Assembly (NCBI RefSeq): GCF_900107205.1
Contig: NZ_FNPC01000005.1
Coordinates: forward strand, 186,001-250,000
Origin: Halopenitus persicus
Lineage (GTDB): Archaea; Halobacteriota; Halobacteria; Halobacteriales; Haloferacaceae
Length of the DNA: 64,000 nucleotides
Reading direction: 5' to 3'
Shown here: one piece after another, positions 15,979 to 24,191 of the stretch
Layout of the letters: every line of letters begins with the position of its first letter
How positions within the stretch are numbered: the first letter of the stretch is position 1
Translations under genes and position numbers: made by a program
The notes under the pieces: generated by a model
What the model saw: only the letters and a program-made list of their open reading frames with translations
Databases searched by the model: none
Told to the model about the DNA's origin: nothing

Positions 15979-17481
15979 GTGAGCGGACGGGTCCGCGAGC
16001 GCCTCGGCAGCCCCAGGATCGCGTTCCCGATCGCGGCGATCGCGGGCACGATCCCCCTCGTGGCCGTCGGCGGCGACCCGGGGCGGATGCTCTCGATCAC
16101 CGTGTTCTGCATCGGCCTCTGGGTGCTCTCGCCGATCCGGCCGGCGTACACCAGCGTGATCGGGATCGGGCTGCTCGCGGCGGTCTTCACGCCGGAGCTG
16201 GCGCTGTCGGGCTTCGGATCGTCGGCGACGTGGCTGGTCGGCTTCGGCCTGCTGATGGGGGTCGCGACCCGTCGAAGCGGGCTGGCGGAGCTCGCCGGCG
16301 ACCGCGTGATCGCCCGTTGCGTGCCCGCGTCGGTTCGGTCCGGCGCCGGGACGATGGCCCCGACGCGGATCTATCGGCGCCTCCTCGTCGGCCTCGGGCT
16401 CTCGGCGCACGCGCTCGCGCTGCTCGTCCCCTCCGCGCTCGTGCGGGTGCTGCTGCTCGCACCGATCCTCTCGGCGATCGGCTCGCGGTTCGACGACCGG
16501 ACGGCCCGGGTCGGGCTCTATCTGGGTCCGCTGTTCGCGACCTTCTACGGCTCGCCGGGGTTTCTGACCGCCGACCTGCCGAACATCATCATCTCCGGGC
16601 TGGCCGAGTCGGTCGCCGGCCACGCGATCGCCTGGAGCGAGTGGGCGCTGCATCTGTACCCCGTGATGGGGATCACGCGAGTGATCGCCGTGCTCGCGGT
16701 CGTGTATTTCCTCTTCCGGCCCGACGCCGACTCGACGGTCGCTTTCGAGGGAGGCGGTATCGAGTCGGCCACGGAGGACGACGTCGCGTCCGCATCCGAG
16801 GACGATACCGGCGATTCCGACACCCGAGATTCCGATGCCCGCGATTCCGATACTCGCGATGACGCCGACGTCACCCGCCCCGGCCGAATGTTGGCGTTCC
16901 TGCTCGTCGGGACGGCGATCTGGACGACCGACTTCCTGCACGGACTCGACCCGGTCGTGGGCGCGATCGCGGTCGTGGTCCTGGCGTTCCTGCCCGGGAT
17001 CGGGGCCGTCTCCTTCGAGATCGTCGACGCGGAGGCGGACTTCACGATCCTCTTTTTCGTCGCGGTCGTGCTCTCGATCGGCGACGGGCTCGCGGCGACC
17101 GGCGTCTCCGAAGCCGCGGCGACGGTGCTTTTGGGCTCCATCCCGGCGGACGTGCCGCTGGCGGTGAGCCTGACGCTCGTCTACCTGAGCACCGCGGCCC
17201 TGGCGCTGCTGATGGAGGGGTTGGCCGTGGCGAGCGTGCTCACCCCGGTGCTCATCCCGTTCGCGGAGGCGTCCGGGCTCCCGCTGACGCCCGTGTTGCT
17301 CTCGGAGACGCTCGCGCTCAGCACCTACTTCTTCCCCTACCAGTCGGCGGTGCTGATCGCGATGCTCGCGGAGGGCGACGTCGAAACGGGGGAGCTGATC
17401 CGCACGACCGCCGCCTGCTCGCTGGTGACGATGGTCGTCCTCTTTCCGCTCCAGCTGCTGTGGTTCGGAGTCCTGTACTGA
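15979..17481 (+). CDS. SLC13/DASS-type membrane permease
   Basis: 500 residues with roughly eleven to twelve hydrophobic spans and the half-repeat organisation of divalent-anion:Na+ symporters (SLC13/ArsB superfamily). Family-like elements are FGSSATWLVGFGLLMGVA near 80, FYGSPGFLTADLPNIIISGL near 190, and ALLMEGLAVASVLTPVLIPF near 410. A cytosolic loop (about 247-300) is hydrophilic and repetitive (SDTRDSDARDSDTRD). It probably imports a carboxylate, possibly the aromatic acid or a dicarboxylate product of the cluster. I use the GTG at 15979; a TTG at 15958 is the alternative. The 3' end has been tandemly duplicated. Confidence 0.78.
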   Translation: MSGRVRERLGSPRIAFPIAAIAGTIPLVAVGGDPGRMLSITVFCIGLWVLSPIRPAYTSVIGIGLLAAVFTPELALSGFGSSATWLVGFGLLMGVATRRSGLAELAGDRVIARCVPASVRSGAGTMAPTRIYRRLLVGLGLSAHALALLVPSALVRVLLLAPILSAIGSRFDDRTARVGLYLGPLFATFYGSPGFLTADLPNIIISGLAESVAGHAIAWSEWALHLYPVMGITRVIAVLAVVYFLFRPDADSTVAFEGGGIESATEDDVASASEDDTGDSDTRDSDARDSDTRDDADVTRPGRMLAFLLVGTAIWTTDFLHGLDPVVGAIAVVVLAFLPGIGAVSFEIVDAEADFTILFFVAVVLSIGDGLAATGVSEAAATVLLGSIPADVPLAVSLTLVYLSTAALALLMEGLAVASVLTPVLIPFAEASGLPLTPVLLSETLALSTYFFPYQSAVLIAMLAEGDVETGELIRTTAACSLVTMVVLFPLQLLWFGVLY

Positions 17482-17535
17482 GCTGCTGTGGTTCGGAGTC
17501 CTGTACTGAGCTGCCGTGTTCGAGTTCCCGTACTG
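17453..17535. repeat. 28-bp tandem duplication at the permease 3' end
   Basis: A 28-bp unit that includes the last codons and stop of the permease (17453-17480) is repeated exactly at 17481-17508. A degenerate copy follows at 17509-17535. The copies read AGCTGCTGTGG at their start and CTGTACTG at their end. Because the first stop is intact the protein is unaffected. The exact second copy implies a recent event. Confidence 0.92.
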
Positions 17536-17585
17536 AGAGGATCGCGGGCGGTCCGGGTTCACGAAGGGACCGCAAACGCTTTGAT

Positions 17586-17605
17586 GTTCGTCGCGTAACG
17601 CGAAC
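17586..17605. promoter_or_regulatory. Inverted repeat at the hydroxylase start
   Basis: GTTCG-N10-CGAAC encloses CGCG-TAA-CGCG and lies 10-29 nt before the ATG of the flavin hydroxylase, downstream of a CGCTTTGA TATA-like stretch. A protein bound here would block transcription initiation, so it is a candidate repressor operator. Confidence 0.45.
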
Positions 17606-17614
17606 ACGTCTCAT

Positions 17615-18844
17615 ATGAGCGAACCTACCACGGACGCGCCGGTGCTGATCGCCGGCGCCGGGCCGGTCGGGATGACGACGGCGCTGGCGCTGCACGCCCG
17701 CGGCGTCGAATCGACGATCCTCGAGCGCGACCCCGCGGACCGCGATCGGTCCGGGAGCCGGGCGATCTACGTGCACGGGTCGACGCTGCGGACGCTCGAG
17801 CGCATCCACCCCGGGCTCGGCACCGACCTCGTCGACGAGGGGCTCGTCTGGCCGACCCGCCACACGCGCTGGCGGGGCAAGCAGGTGTTCCGGCGGACCT
17901 ACGACTCGCCGGGCGGGTCGGGCGACATCCCGCATTTCACCAGCCTCCCGCAGGTCGTGACCGAGGAGTACATGCACGAGGCGCTGGCGGAGGCCGGGAT
18001 CGACGTCCACTGGGAGGCCGAGGTCGAGACGGTCGACTCCTCGCCCGACGGCGTGCGCGTCGAGACGACGGACGGCCGCGAGTGGACGGGCGAGTACCTC
18101 GTCGGCGCGGACGGCGGCGGTTCGCGGGTTCGCAACGAGATCGGCGCCGAGTTCGAGGGCGACCAGTCGGAGAACTCCTTCATCATCGCCGACATCGAGG
18201 ACCCCGACGAGGACCCGCTGCCGCTCGAGCGGCTGTTCCACTACGACGCCCCGGAGACCGACGGGCGCAACGTTCTACTGGTCCCGTTCGAGGGGGGCTG
18301 GCGGCTCGACATCCAGTGTTTCGAGGACGACGACCCCGAGGCGCTCACGGAGGACGGGCGGATGCGCGAGTTCGTCCGCGACGTGATGGGTGAGGAGTAC
18401 GTCGACCACATCACCTGGGTGTCGACCTACAAGTTCCTCCAGGTGATGGCGGACTCCTTCGTCGACGAGCACCGGCGCGTGCTGCTGGCCGGCGAGGCGG
18501 CCCACCTGCTGGCCCCCTTCGGGGCGCGCGGGATGAACTCCGGGGTCGCCGACGCCGACGAGGCGGCCTCCGCGATCGCGGTCGCCGTGAACGCCCGGAC
18601 CGACGCCGTCGCCCGCGACGAGGTCGAGCTCTACGCGGCCCGCCGCGAGACGGCCGCCGAGTACAACCTGAACGCGGCCGGCCAGGCGCTCGAATACCTC
18701 CAGGGGGAGGACCCCGTCACCGTGTTGCGCAAGGAGGCCGCCGCGTCGCTTGCGGACCACTTCGAAGCGGCCGGCGAGTGGCTCGACGACGCCCCCTACG
18801 GCCCGCACGGCACCCCGCCGATCGTCTCGACGGGCAACTACTGA
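17615..18844 (+). CDS. FAD-dependent aromatic hydroxylase (PheA/TfdB-type monooxygenase)
   Basis: 409 residues. The FAD-binding Rossmann motif is LIAGAGPVGMTTALALHARG near 11-30, followed by an E at the strand end (TILERD). The DG motif is YLVGADGGGSRVR near 163-175, and the second FAD/ribose motif is VLLAGEAAHLLAPFGARGMN near 288-307, with Glu in place of the more usual Asp of GDAAH. This is the class A flavoprotein hydroxylase fold using NAD(P)H and O2. The context (CoA ligase, gentisate dioxygenase) fits a ring hydroxylation leading to gentisate or gentisyl-CoA. The start is the ATG in CATATGAGC. No thioredoxin-like C-terminal domain is present. Confidence 0.88.
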   Translation: MSEPTTDAPVLIAGAGPVGMTTALALHARGVESTILERDPADRDRSGSRAIYVHGSTLRTLERIHPGLGTDLVDEGLVWPTRHTRWRGKQVFRRTYDSPGGSGDIPHFTSLPQVVTEEYMHEALAEAGIDVHWEAEVETVDSSPDGVRVETTDGREWTGEYLVGADGGGSRVRNEIGAEFEGDQSENSFIIADIEDPDEDPLPLERLFHYDAPETDGRNVLLVPFEGGWRLDIQCFEDDDPEALTEDGRMREFVRDVMGEEYVDHITWVSTYKFLQVMADSFVDEHRRVLLAGEAAHLLAPFGARGMNSGVADADEAASAIAVAVNARTDAVARDEVELYAARRETAAEYNLNAAGQALEYLQGEDPVTVLRKEAAASLADHFEAAGEWLDDAPYGPHGTPPIVSTGNY

Positions 18845-18902
18845 CCGCCGCTCCCGACTCCGGCTTCGAGAGCGGCCAGCCAGGAACGTCGATCGACGTC
18901 GA

Positions 18903-19226
18903 TCACTCGAGGTCGAGCTTCTTCGCGACCCAGTTATCGCGGGCGGCCATCACGAACGCCTCCTCGTCGGCGAAGTCGGTGTGTTCGGCGACGAACTCGT
19001 CCCAGAGTCCGCTCGGCACTTCGCCGAGGTCGCCAGCAACGTCGGCGTCCGAGGGACTCGCGGCAACCAGCTCGTCGAAGGTCTCGAAGTCGGTGTGTGC
19101 CGCGACGAACGCGTCGTCGAACAGCGCCGACAGCGGGATCGGCTCCTCGCGGTCGTACACCTCGTCGGCGTCCGGCAGGTCTGCGTGCGATTCGGCGGCG
19201 GCTTCGAGGTCGGCTCCGATGACCAT
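18903..19226 (-). CDS. Acidic hypothetical protein with an internal repeat
   Basis: 107 residues, very acidic. The sequence contains two copies of a motif: FVAAHTDFETFDELVAASP near 40-58 and FVAEHTDFADEEAFVMAAR near 77-95. These suggest a duplicated helical hairpin. It has no membrane segment and no known domain that I recognise. The ATG complementary to 19224-19226 is the first Met before the acidic leader. The longer upstream frame passes through the AT-rich gap and is not credible. It lies tail-to-tail with the flavin hydroxylase. Confidence 0.6.
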   Translation of the reverse strand: MVIGADLEAAAESHADLPDADEVYDREEPIPLSALFDDAFVAAHTDFETFDELVAASPSDADVAGDLGEVPSGLWDEFVAEHTDFADEEAFVMAARDNWVAKKLDLE

Positions 19227-19691
19227 ACCCGACGATCGATCCCCGAGTACGTAAATCCCCACGGTGGCGCCGCGTTCGGGCCGCTCGCGGCGACGCGGTG
19301 ACGCGAGCGGGGGAAACGCGTCGGAACGAAGCAGCAAAATCGTTCTCTGATGGAGAACAATTATCGCGGATCGGTCCGGTCGACGATCGACGCGTGTGGA
19401 TCGGGACGTCGACGTGACGGGTGACACGTTCGCCGCGCCGATCGATCCCGCTGAGAAATATATTACGAACCTATGGTTGTAATATATCGGAGACCGCGGA
19501 GTGCTCCTTCGAAAACTCATTCACTCATAAAGAACGAATAAATATTGAATAGATCTATTTAAATAATCTGTAGTTGGCTGTATATGCGATAAATACTTGT
19601 AAAAGATCTATAAGACACGATATATAGTTTGAAGCACGACGAATATGGGATAACTACCGATCACTATACGAGAACGAGCCGCGCGGTACGG
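19227..19691. other. Intergenic region, partly AT-rich, with an inverted repeat
   Basis: No gene is seen in these 465 bp. The part nearest the IclR gene (about 19450-19640) is strongly AT-rich and carries two copies of AGATCTAT (19551 and 19604). The GC-rich part holds the GTTCTC inverted repeat described separately. It may contain the terminator of the IclR gene and the promoter of the acidic protein. Confidence 0.5.
19342..19358. promoter_or_regulatory. GTTCTC-N5-GAGAAC inverted repeat
   Basis: GTTCTC TGATG GAGAAC is a perfect 6-bp arm repeat downstream of the IclR gene and about 116 nt before the acidic protein gene. The same arms (order swapped) occur upstream of the IclR gene at 20501, so both may be contacts for one regulator. 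Confidence 0.4.
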
Positions 19692-20453
19692 CTACCGATA
19701 GGTGAGGTTCAACTCGAGGTCGTTGACGGCGGTCAACAGTCGGTCGGCGTACTCGTCGTGGATCCGGTCCTCGGTCAGCCGGTTGGCGGCGCCGGCGATC
19801 GAGAGGGCGCCCTGCACGCGGTCGCGGTGCACGATCGGGACGCCGACCGCGTGGATCCCGGCCATGTCCTCCGCGAGGTTGAGCGCGTAGCCCCGTTCCC
19901 GGACCGTCTCGAGCTCCGCGAGGAGCTCGTCGAGGTCGGTGATCGTGGCGTCGGTGCGCCGCGGGAGCCCGTGTCGCTCGACGATCTCGACGACGCGCTC
20001 CTCCGGGAGTCGCGAGAGGATCGCCTTTCCGCCGGAGTTGAGGTGGAGGTGTCGCCAGGTGCCGACCAGGGAATCGACGTTGACGTCGAGGGAGCCGCCG
20101 TCGCCGAAGAGGTACATCCCCATCCCGTTCTCCTCGGTGATGAGCCAGACCATCTCCCCGGTCTCGTCGGCCAGCTCCCGGATGAGCGGCTTCGCCTTCC
20201 GGAAGACGTCGTACCGGGTCCGGACGTACGATCCGTACCCGAAAAAGCCCAGTCCAAGCCGGTACTCGTCGCCCTCCTTGACGGCGAACCGGTGGTTCCG
20301 GAGCGTGCTCAGATGCTTGTGCACCGCGCTCTTCGAGAGGTCGAGCTCGTCGGCGATCGCCGTCACCCGTGCCCCGTCGCGCTCGCGGAGCACGTCGACG
20401 ACCGCGAACATCGTCTCGACCGACTTCACGGTTCCCGCGTTCCCGTCCGTCAT
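19692..20453 (-). CDS. IclR family transcriptional regulator
   Basis: 253 residues. The N-terminal winged helix-turn-helix (about 8-70) contains VTAIADELDLSKSAVHKHLSTL as two adjoining stretches. The C-terminal IclR effector domain follows, with HLHLNSGGKAILSRLPEERV near 136-155, RERGYALNLAEDMAGI near 193-208 and VQGALSIAGAANRLT near 222-236. IclR proteins bind small aromatic or carboxylic effectors and repress or activate catabolic genes. It sits next to the gentisate neighbourhood, whose genes are the likely targets. I start at MTDGN (complement of 20451-20453), 23-32 nt after a CGCTTTTGCC TATA-like box; the nine-residue longer start is less likely. Confidence 0.9.
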   Translation of the reverse strand: MTDGNAGTVKSVETMFAVVDVLRERDGARVTAIADELDLSKSAVHKHLSTLRNHRFAVKEGDEYRLGLGFFGYGSYVRTRYDVFRKAKPLIRELADETGEMVWLITEENGMGMYLFGDGGSLDVNVDSLVGTWRHLHLNSGGKAILSRLPEERVVEIVERHGLPRRTDATITDLDELLAELETVRERGYALNLAEDMAGIHAVGVPIVHRDRVQGALSIAGAANRLTEDRIHDEYADRLLTAVNDLELNLTYR

Positions 20454-20500
20454 GGGCGAACCCGCGCGGGCGGAGGGCAAAAGCGTTGTGTTCGCTGTGG

Positions 20501-20516
20501 GAGAACTTCCGTTCTC
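20501..20516. promoter_or_regulatory. GAGAAC-N4-GTTCTC inverted repeat upstream of iclR
   Basis: Perfect 6-bp arms with a TTCC spacer lie about 48-63 nt before the IclR start, just upstream of its TATA-like box. This is a likely autoregulatory operator. The arms are the same as at 19342. Confidence 0.5.
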
Positions 20517-20558
20517 ACGCTCCGCCGATGCCGAGCGGCGGCGTGAGCCGCCGGGATC

Positions 20559-21605
20559 CTACGACGCCGACCGCGTCGACAGCGAGATCCCGCGGTCGGC
20601 GAGCAACACCGCGAGGACGTACCAGCCGATCGCGATCAGGACGATCGTGCCGCCGGCGGGGATCCCGTAGCCGTAGCCGATCAGGATCCCGGCGACGACG
20701 GAGGTCTCCCCGACGAGCACCGCGAGGTAGATCGCCTCCCGGAAGCTCGTGGCGACCTGGGAGGCCGCCGCGGTGGGCACGACGAGCATCGCCGCCACGA
20801 GGATCACGCCGAGCACCTGCATCGATCCCACGACGACCATCGCCGTGAGCACGATGAGCAGCCGGTTATAGCCGGCGACGTTCAGCCTGGCCACCCGGGC
20901 GGCCTGCTCGTCGAAGGTGACGTACAGCAGCTGTTTGTACCGCGACCCGACCGCGGCGAGGACGACCGCGGAGACGACGACCATCAGCCAGGCGCCGTCG
21001 ACCGGGACGAACGAGATGTTGCCGAAGAGGAACGCCTCGATGTTGAGCCCGGAGAACCCGCCGCCCCAGGAGATGATGATGGTCCCGAGCGCGAACGACC
21101 CCGTCAACATGATCGCGATCGGGACGTCGCCGTAGGCGGCGGCGTGCTCGGCGAGCCACTCGACCGCGAGGGCGCCGATCACGGCCGCCACGAGCGCCGA
21201 CACGAGCAGCGGCGCGGACCAGCCGGTCGCGCTCCCGACGAGCAGCCCGCCGGCGACGCCCGCGAAGGCCGTGTGCGCCAGCGTCTCGCCGATCAGCGCC
21301 ATCTCCCGATGGACGATGAAGATCCCCACGAGCGGGCCCACGATCCCGATCAGCGCGCCCGTGGCCAGCGAGTACCAGACGAACCGGAACCCGAACAGCT
21401 CCAGGCCCGTCACGGCGCCGACCGCGCGTCCGAGCAGGACGAGGTACGCCGCGAACCCGCCGCCCGGGAGGCCCAGCGACGCGAGCCCGTCGCTGACCAT
21501 AAACGCCACGAGCAGGAGGACGGCGCCGGCGATGCCGACGACCGCTCCGTGCAACAGTCGACGCCGCGTGATGAGTCCGGTCATCTCAGGGATGGGTCCG
21601 GTCAT
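20559..21605 (-). CDS. Zinc/manganese ABC transporter permease (ABC-3 family)
   Basis: 348 residues with eight or nine membrane spans of the ZnuB/MntB family. Family elements include LVGIFIVHREMALIGETLAHTAFAGV near 91-116, ALAVEWLAEHAAAYGDVPIAIML near 145-167, and the coupling segment VVPTAAASQVATSFREAI near 282-299. It forms the channel half of a metal importer with the upstream ATPase and binding protein. The first Met is at 21605; a second (MTGLITRRRLL) 21 nt in would shorten it by seven residues. It is the last gene of a three-gene operon and starts two bases after the ATPase stop. Confidence 0.9.
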   Translation of the reverse strand: MTGPIPEMTGLITRRRLLHGAVVGIAGAVLLLVAFMVSDGLASLGLPGGGFAAYLVLLGRAVGAVTGLELFGFRFVWYSLATGALIGIVGPLVGIFIVHREMALIGETLAHTAFAGVAGGLLVGSATGWSAPLLVSALVAAVIGALAVEWLAEHAAAYGDVPIAIMLTGSFALGTIIISWGGGFSGLNIEAFLFGNISFVPVDGAWLMVVVSAVVLAAVGSRYKQLLYVTFDEQAARVARLNVAGYNRLLIVLTAMVVVGSMQVLGVILVAAMLVVPTAAASQVATSFREAIYLAVLVGETSVVAGILIGYGYGIPAGGTIVLIAIGWYVLAVLLADRGISLSTRSAS

Positions 21606-21606
21606 C

Positions 21607-22347
21607 TCAGTGATGGTGGTGGACGACCGTCCCGGTCGCGCCGTATGCGCGCTCGAGCGCGTCGCTCTCGACGAACGATTCCGTGTCCCCGTGGTGGTAC
21701 AGCTCGCGGTTGACGCAGGCGATCCGCTCGGCCCGGTCGGTGACCACGCCGATGTCGTGTTCGATCAGGACGATCGCGATCCCCTCGTCGTTGAGCTCGT
21801 CGAGGAGCCCGTAAAACCGGTCCCGCGACTCCGCGTCGACCCCGACGGTCGGCTCGTCGAGCGCGAGCAGGTCCGCCTCGGAGGCGAGCGCGCGGGCGAT
21901 GTAGGCGCGCTGACGCTGCCCGCCCGAGAGGGCGTTGATGCGCCGGTCCCGAAGGTCGTCGACGTCGACCCGCGACATCGCGTCGCGGACGATCGTGCGG
22001 TCGTCGTCGGTGAGCCGTTCGGCGCCGCGGTGGGGATACCGTCCCATCTCGACGACCTCCTCGACGGTGACCGGCATCGTCGACCCCTTCTGTGTCGCCT
22101 GTTGGGCGACGTAGCCGATCCGGTGGCCGTCCTCGAACGCCGCGACCGGCTCGCCGAACAGCTCGACCGACCCCGAATCGGGCTCTTTGAGTCCCAACAG
22201 CAGGTGCAACAGCGTCGTCTTCCCGGAACCGTTCGGGCCGATCAGTCCGAGGAACTCGCCGGACTCCACCTCGAGGGTGACGTCCTCGATCGCGACGGTG
22301 TCGCCGTAACTGAAGGTGACGTTCCGGGCGGCGGCGACCGTGCTCAT
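21607..22347 (-). CDS. Zinc/manganese ABC transporter ATP-binding protein
   Basis: 246 residues: Walker A GPNGSGKTTLLHLLLGL near 37-53, Q-loop VAQQATQKGSTMPVTVEEVV near 84-103 (the metal-importer hallmark), ABC signature LSGGQRQRAYIARALA near 137-152, Walker B LLALDEPTVGVD and the switch His in LIEHDIGVV. It ends in a natural VVHHHH cluster that may sense or chelate metal. Its start codon overlaps the stop of the binding protein by four bases (ATGA). It energises the ABC-3 permease downstream. Confidence 0.92.
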   Translation of the reverse strand: MSTVAAARNVTFSYGDTVAIEDVTLEVESGEFLGLIGPNGSGKTTLLHLLLGLKEPDSGSVELFGEPVAAFEDGHRIGYVAQQATQKGSTMPVTVEEVVEMGRYPHRGAERLTDDDRTIVRDAMSRVDVDDLRDRRINALSGGQRQRAYIARALASEADLLALDEPTVGVDAESRDRFYGLLDELNDEGIAIVLIEHDIGVVTDRAERIACVNRELYHHGDTESFVESDALERAYGATGTVVHHHH

Positions 22348-23432
22348 GCGTCGACCCCCAGCCCGGCCTGGAGAGCCGGCAGAGTGATCTCGGTCAGCTG
22401 CTCGACGTAGCCCCAGCCCCGGTCGTTCCACTCGGCGGTGGTGCCCTCGGCCGGCGAGACCTCCCGCACCTCGGAGGCGGTCGAATTGCGGACGATCGTG
22501 TTCGCGAGGTCGTTCGAGCCGAAGTGGTCGGCGAGGATCACGTCGATCCCCTCCCGGTCGACGAGGTCGATCGTCGCCGAGATCTCGTCCTGGTTCGGCT
22601 CCGCGTGCGGGGAGACCCCCTGCGGGGAGTGCACGGTGAAGTCGTACCGGTCCCCGAGATACCGGTAGGAGTTGTGTCCCGCGAGCACGACCGTCCCGTG
22701 GGTACGGTCGGCCAGTCCCTCCTCGAACGTCGCGTGGACGTCCTCGAGCCGGCTTCGGTAGGCCTCGGCGTTCGCGGCGTACACGTCGGCGTTGTCCGGA
22801 TCCGCCGCCTCGAGCCCCGCCCGAACGTTCTCCACGCTTTGCGACGCGCGGACGGGGTCGGTCCAGTAGTGAGGATCCACCCCGGACCGGTCGGCCGCGG
22901 TCTCGTCAGTTCCGGTTTCACCGTGGTCGGCGGTCTCGTGGTCGGCGGTCTCGTGGTCGCCGTGGCCGTCAGTTTCGTGCTCCCCGTCGTGATCGTCGGT
23001 CCCGTGGCCATCGCCGCTTTCGTGTGCGTGATCCGCGTCCGCCGCGAGCAGCTCGATCCCGTCGAGGGCATCGACGAGCTCGACCCCGGGGTAGTCCCGC
23101 TCGATCGTGGCGGCCGCGTCCAGCGCCCAGCGCTGGAATCCCTCGACGTCGAGGTAGACGAACAGCTCGTGGGAGGCCACCTCGGTGGCGAGCTCCGGGC
23201 CGGCCTCGTAGGCGTGGCCCATCGTGCCCGTCGGGATCGGGTTCTCGACGGGGAACGTCTCGCCGCCGACGTGCCGCGCGAAGTCGTACAGCGTGAAGAA
23301 GGCGGCATACCCGCCCTTCTCGAGCGACCGCTCGCCGGCGATCCGCCGGAGCTGTCCGGTACAGCCGGCGGTGGCGGACGTCGCGAGCACGCCTGCGGTC
23401 CCCGCCAGGAGGTCCCGCCGTGTGTGAGTCAT
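22344..23432 (-). CDS. Zinc-type ABC transporter substrate-binding lipoprotein
   Basis: 362 residues, first gene of the importer operon. The start MTHTRRDLLAGTAG gives a twin-Arg lipoprotein signal with lipobox TAGC near residue 24. The mature domain has the metal-binding cluster A-I fold: VGGETFPVENPIPTGTMGHAYE near 55-76, a His/Asp-rich loop at about 132-180, YWTDP, and HNSYRYLGDRYDFTVHS near 247-263. His-rich loops of this sort are typical of zinc carriers. The protein sits outside the membrane and delivers metal to the permease. The extra upstream 21 residues of the open frame run through the AT-rich promoter and are rejected. Confidence 0.9.
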   Translation of the reverse strand: MTHTRRDLLAGTAGVLATSATAGCTGQLRRIAGERSLEKGGYAAFFTLYDFARHVGGETFPVENPIPTGTMGHAYEAGPELATEVASHELFVYLDVEGFQRWALDAAATIERDYPGVELVDALDGIELLAADADHAHESGDGHGTDDHDGEHETDGHGDHETADHETADHGETGTDETAADRSGVDPHYWTDPVRASQSVENVRAGLEAADPDNADVYAANAEAYRSRLEDVHATFEEGLADRTHGTVVLAGHNSYRYLGDRYDFTVHSPQGVSPHAEPNQDEISATIDLVDREGIDVILADHFGSNDLANTIVRNSTASEVREVSPAEGTTAEWNDRGWGYVEQLTEITLPALQAGLGVDA

Positions 23433-23463
23433 ACGATCCGATAGGGCGTCCTCGCTTATGAGT

Positions 23464-23493
23464 GTTATTATATTGGAGTCTAGAATTAATAAC
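23464..23493. promoter_or_regulatory. Inverted repeat upstream of the metal importer operon
   Basis: GTTATTA (23464-23470) and TAATAAC (23487-23493) form a perfect 7-bp arm repeat with a 16-bp spacer. It lies 32-61 nt before the operon start, abutting the TATA-like TCATAAGC at about 23452-23459. This would suit a metal-responsive repressor of DtxR or Zur type. No such regulator is encoded in the window. Confidence 0.5.
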
Positions 23494-23506
23494 AAACAGC
23501 ACTGGC

Positions 23507-24191
23507 CGTACTGTTCAGATAATTTGGTTTTGGCAAGGCCTAGGCAAGTAACTATGTTTCGGCGGTTGCTTGATCGACGTAGCGAAATAGTTTATAAATT
23601 CATTTATTTGGTGTTTTAGTTCTTTGTAGATTTATTTGGTAGTGTTTAATTTCTGTATGTTTCATATTGGAATCGGAGGCAGTGTCGACGGAGTGCTTCT
23701 TGGATCACCGAGTTCTATCGATGAGAAATAGCGTGTCGTCGACAGTCGTGTGTCTCGTGTAATCCGCCAAAAAAGATCGATGAGAGACGAGATTTTGTGT
23801 TCTTCCAACCACCACGTAAAAGATTTCGTGTTTATCAGTGTTGACAGCAGCGTACAGCCAGTAGCGCTGGTTATCAATCTGAATTACAGTTCCATCGACC
23901 GCAACGTAATTCGAACTCTCCCCTTCAACCGGCTGTAGATCGGCTTTCTGTATCCAGTTGTGGACAGTCGATCGACAGCTCTCGACACCAATCTTTCAAC
24001 CTTTGAGATAATATCTATAGATTATATTTTTTCAAAATAGAGTCGAATACCGGGATACATTGTCCACCGCAATGTCGCTTCTCTCTCCAAATTATGGCCC
24101 GAAGCAGTCGCTACTCCGCTGGGGCAGTTGATCTCGGGCATAGATTACTCAGAGGTTCAGTCACTTCAGCCTTCAATTCTAATCAGGTGCC
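23507..24191 (-). mobile_element. Decayed IS6-family element A
   Basis: A nearly full-length fossil insertion sequence of about 685 bp. On the minus strand, in shifting frames, one reads MPEINCPSG near 24141, RSTVHNWIQKADLQPVEG and SNYVAVDGTVIQIDNQRYWL (about 23860-23970), VDDTLFLID (about 23720) and YVDQATAET (about 23560). These are in the order of the transposase of element C. The left end TACTGTTCAGATAAT and right end ending GGTGCC resemble the IS6 terminal repeat. It has several frameshifts and stops, so it is inactive. It marks the left edge of the AT-rich island. Confidence 0.75.

Noticed and set aside
21607-21630. Artificial His-tag at the end of the ABC ATPase
   Set aside because: Natural His-rich termini are common in zinc importers and the binding protein also has a His-rich loop, so nothing suggests engineering.
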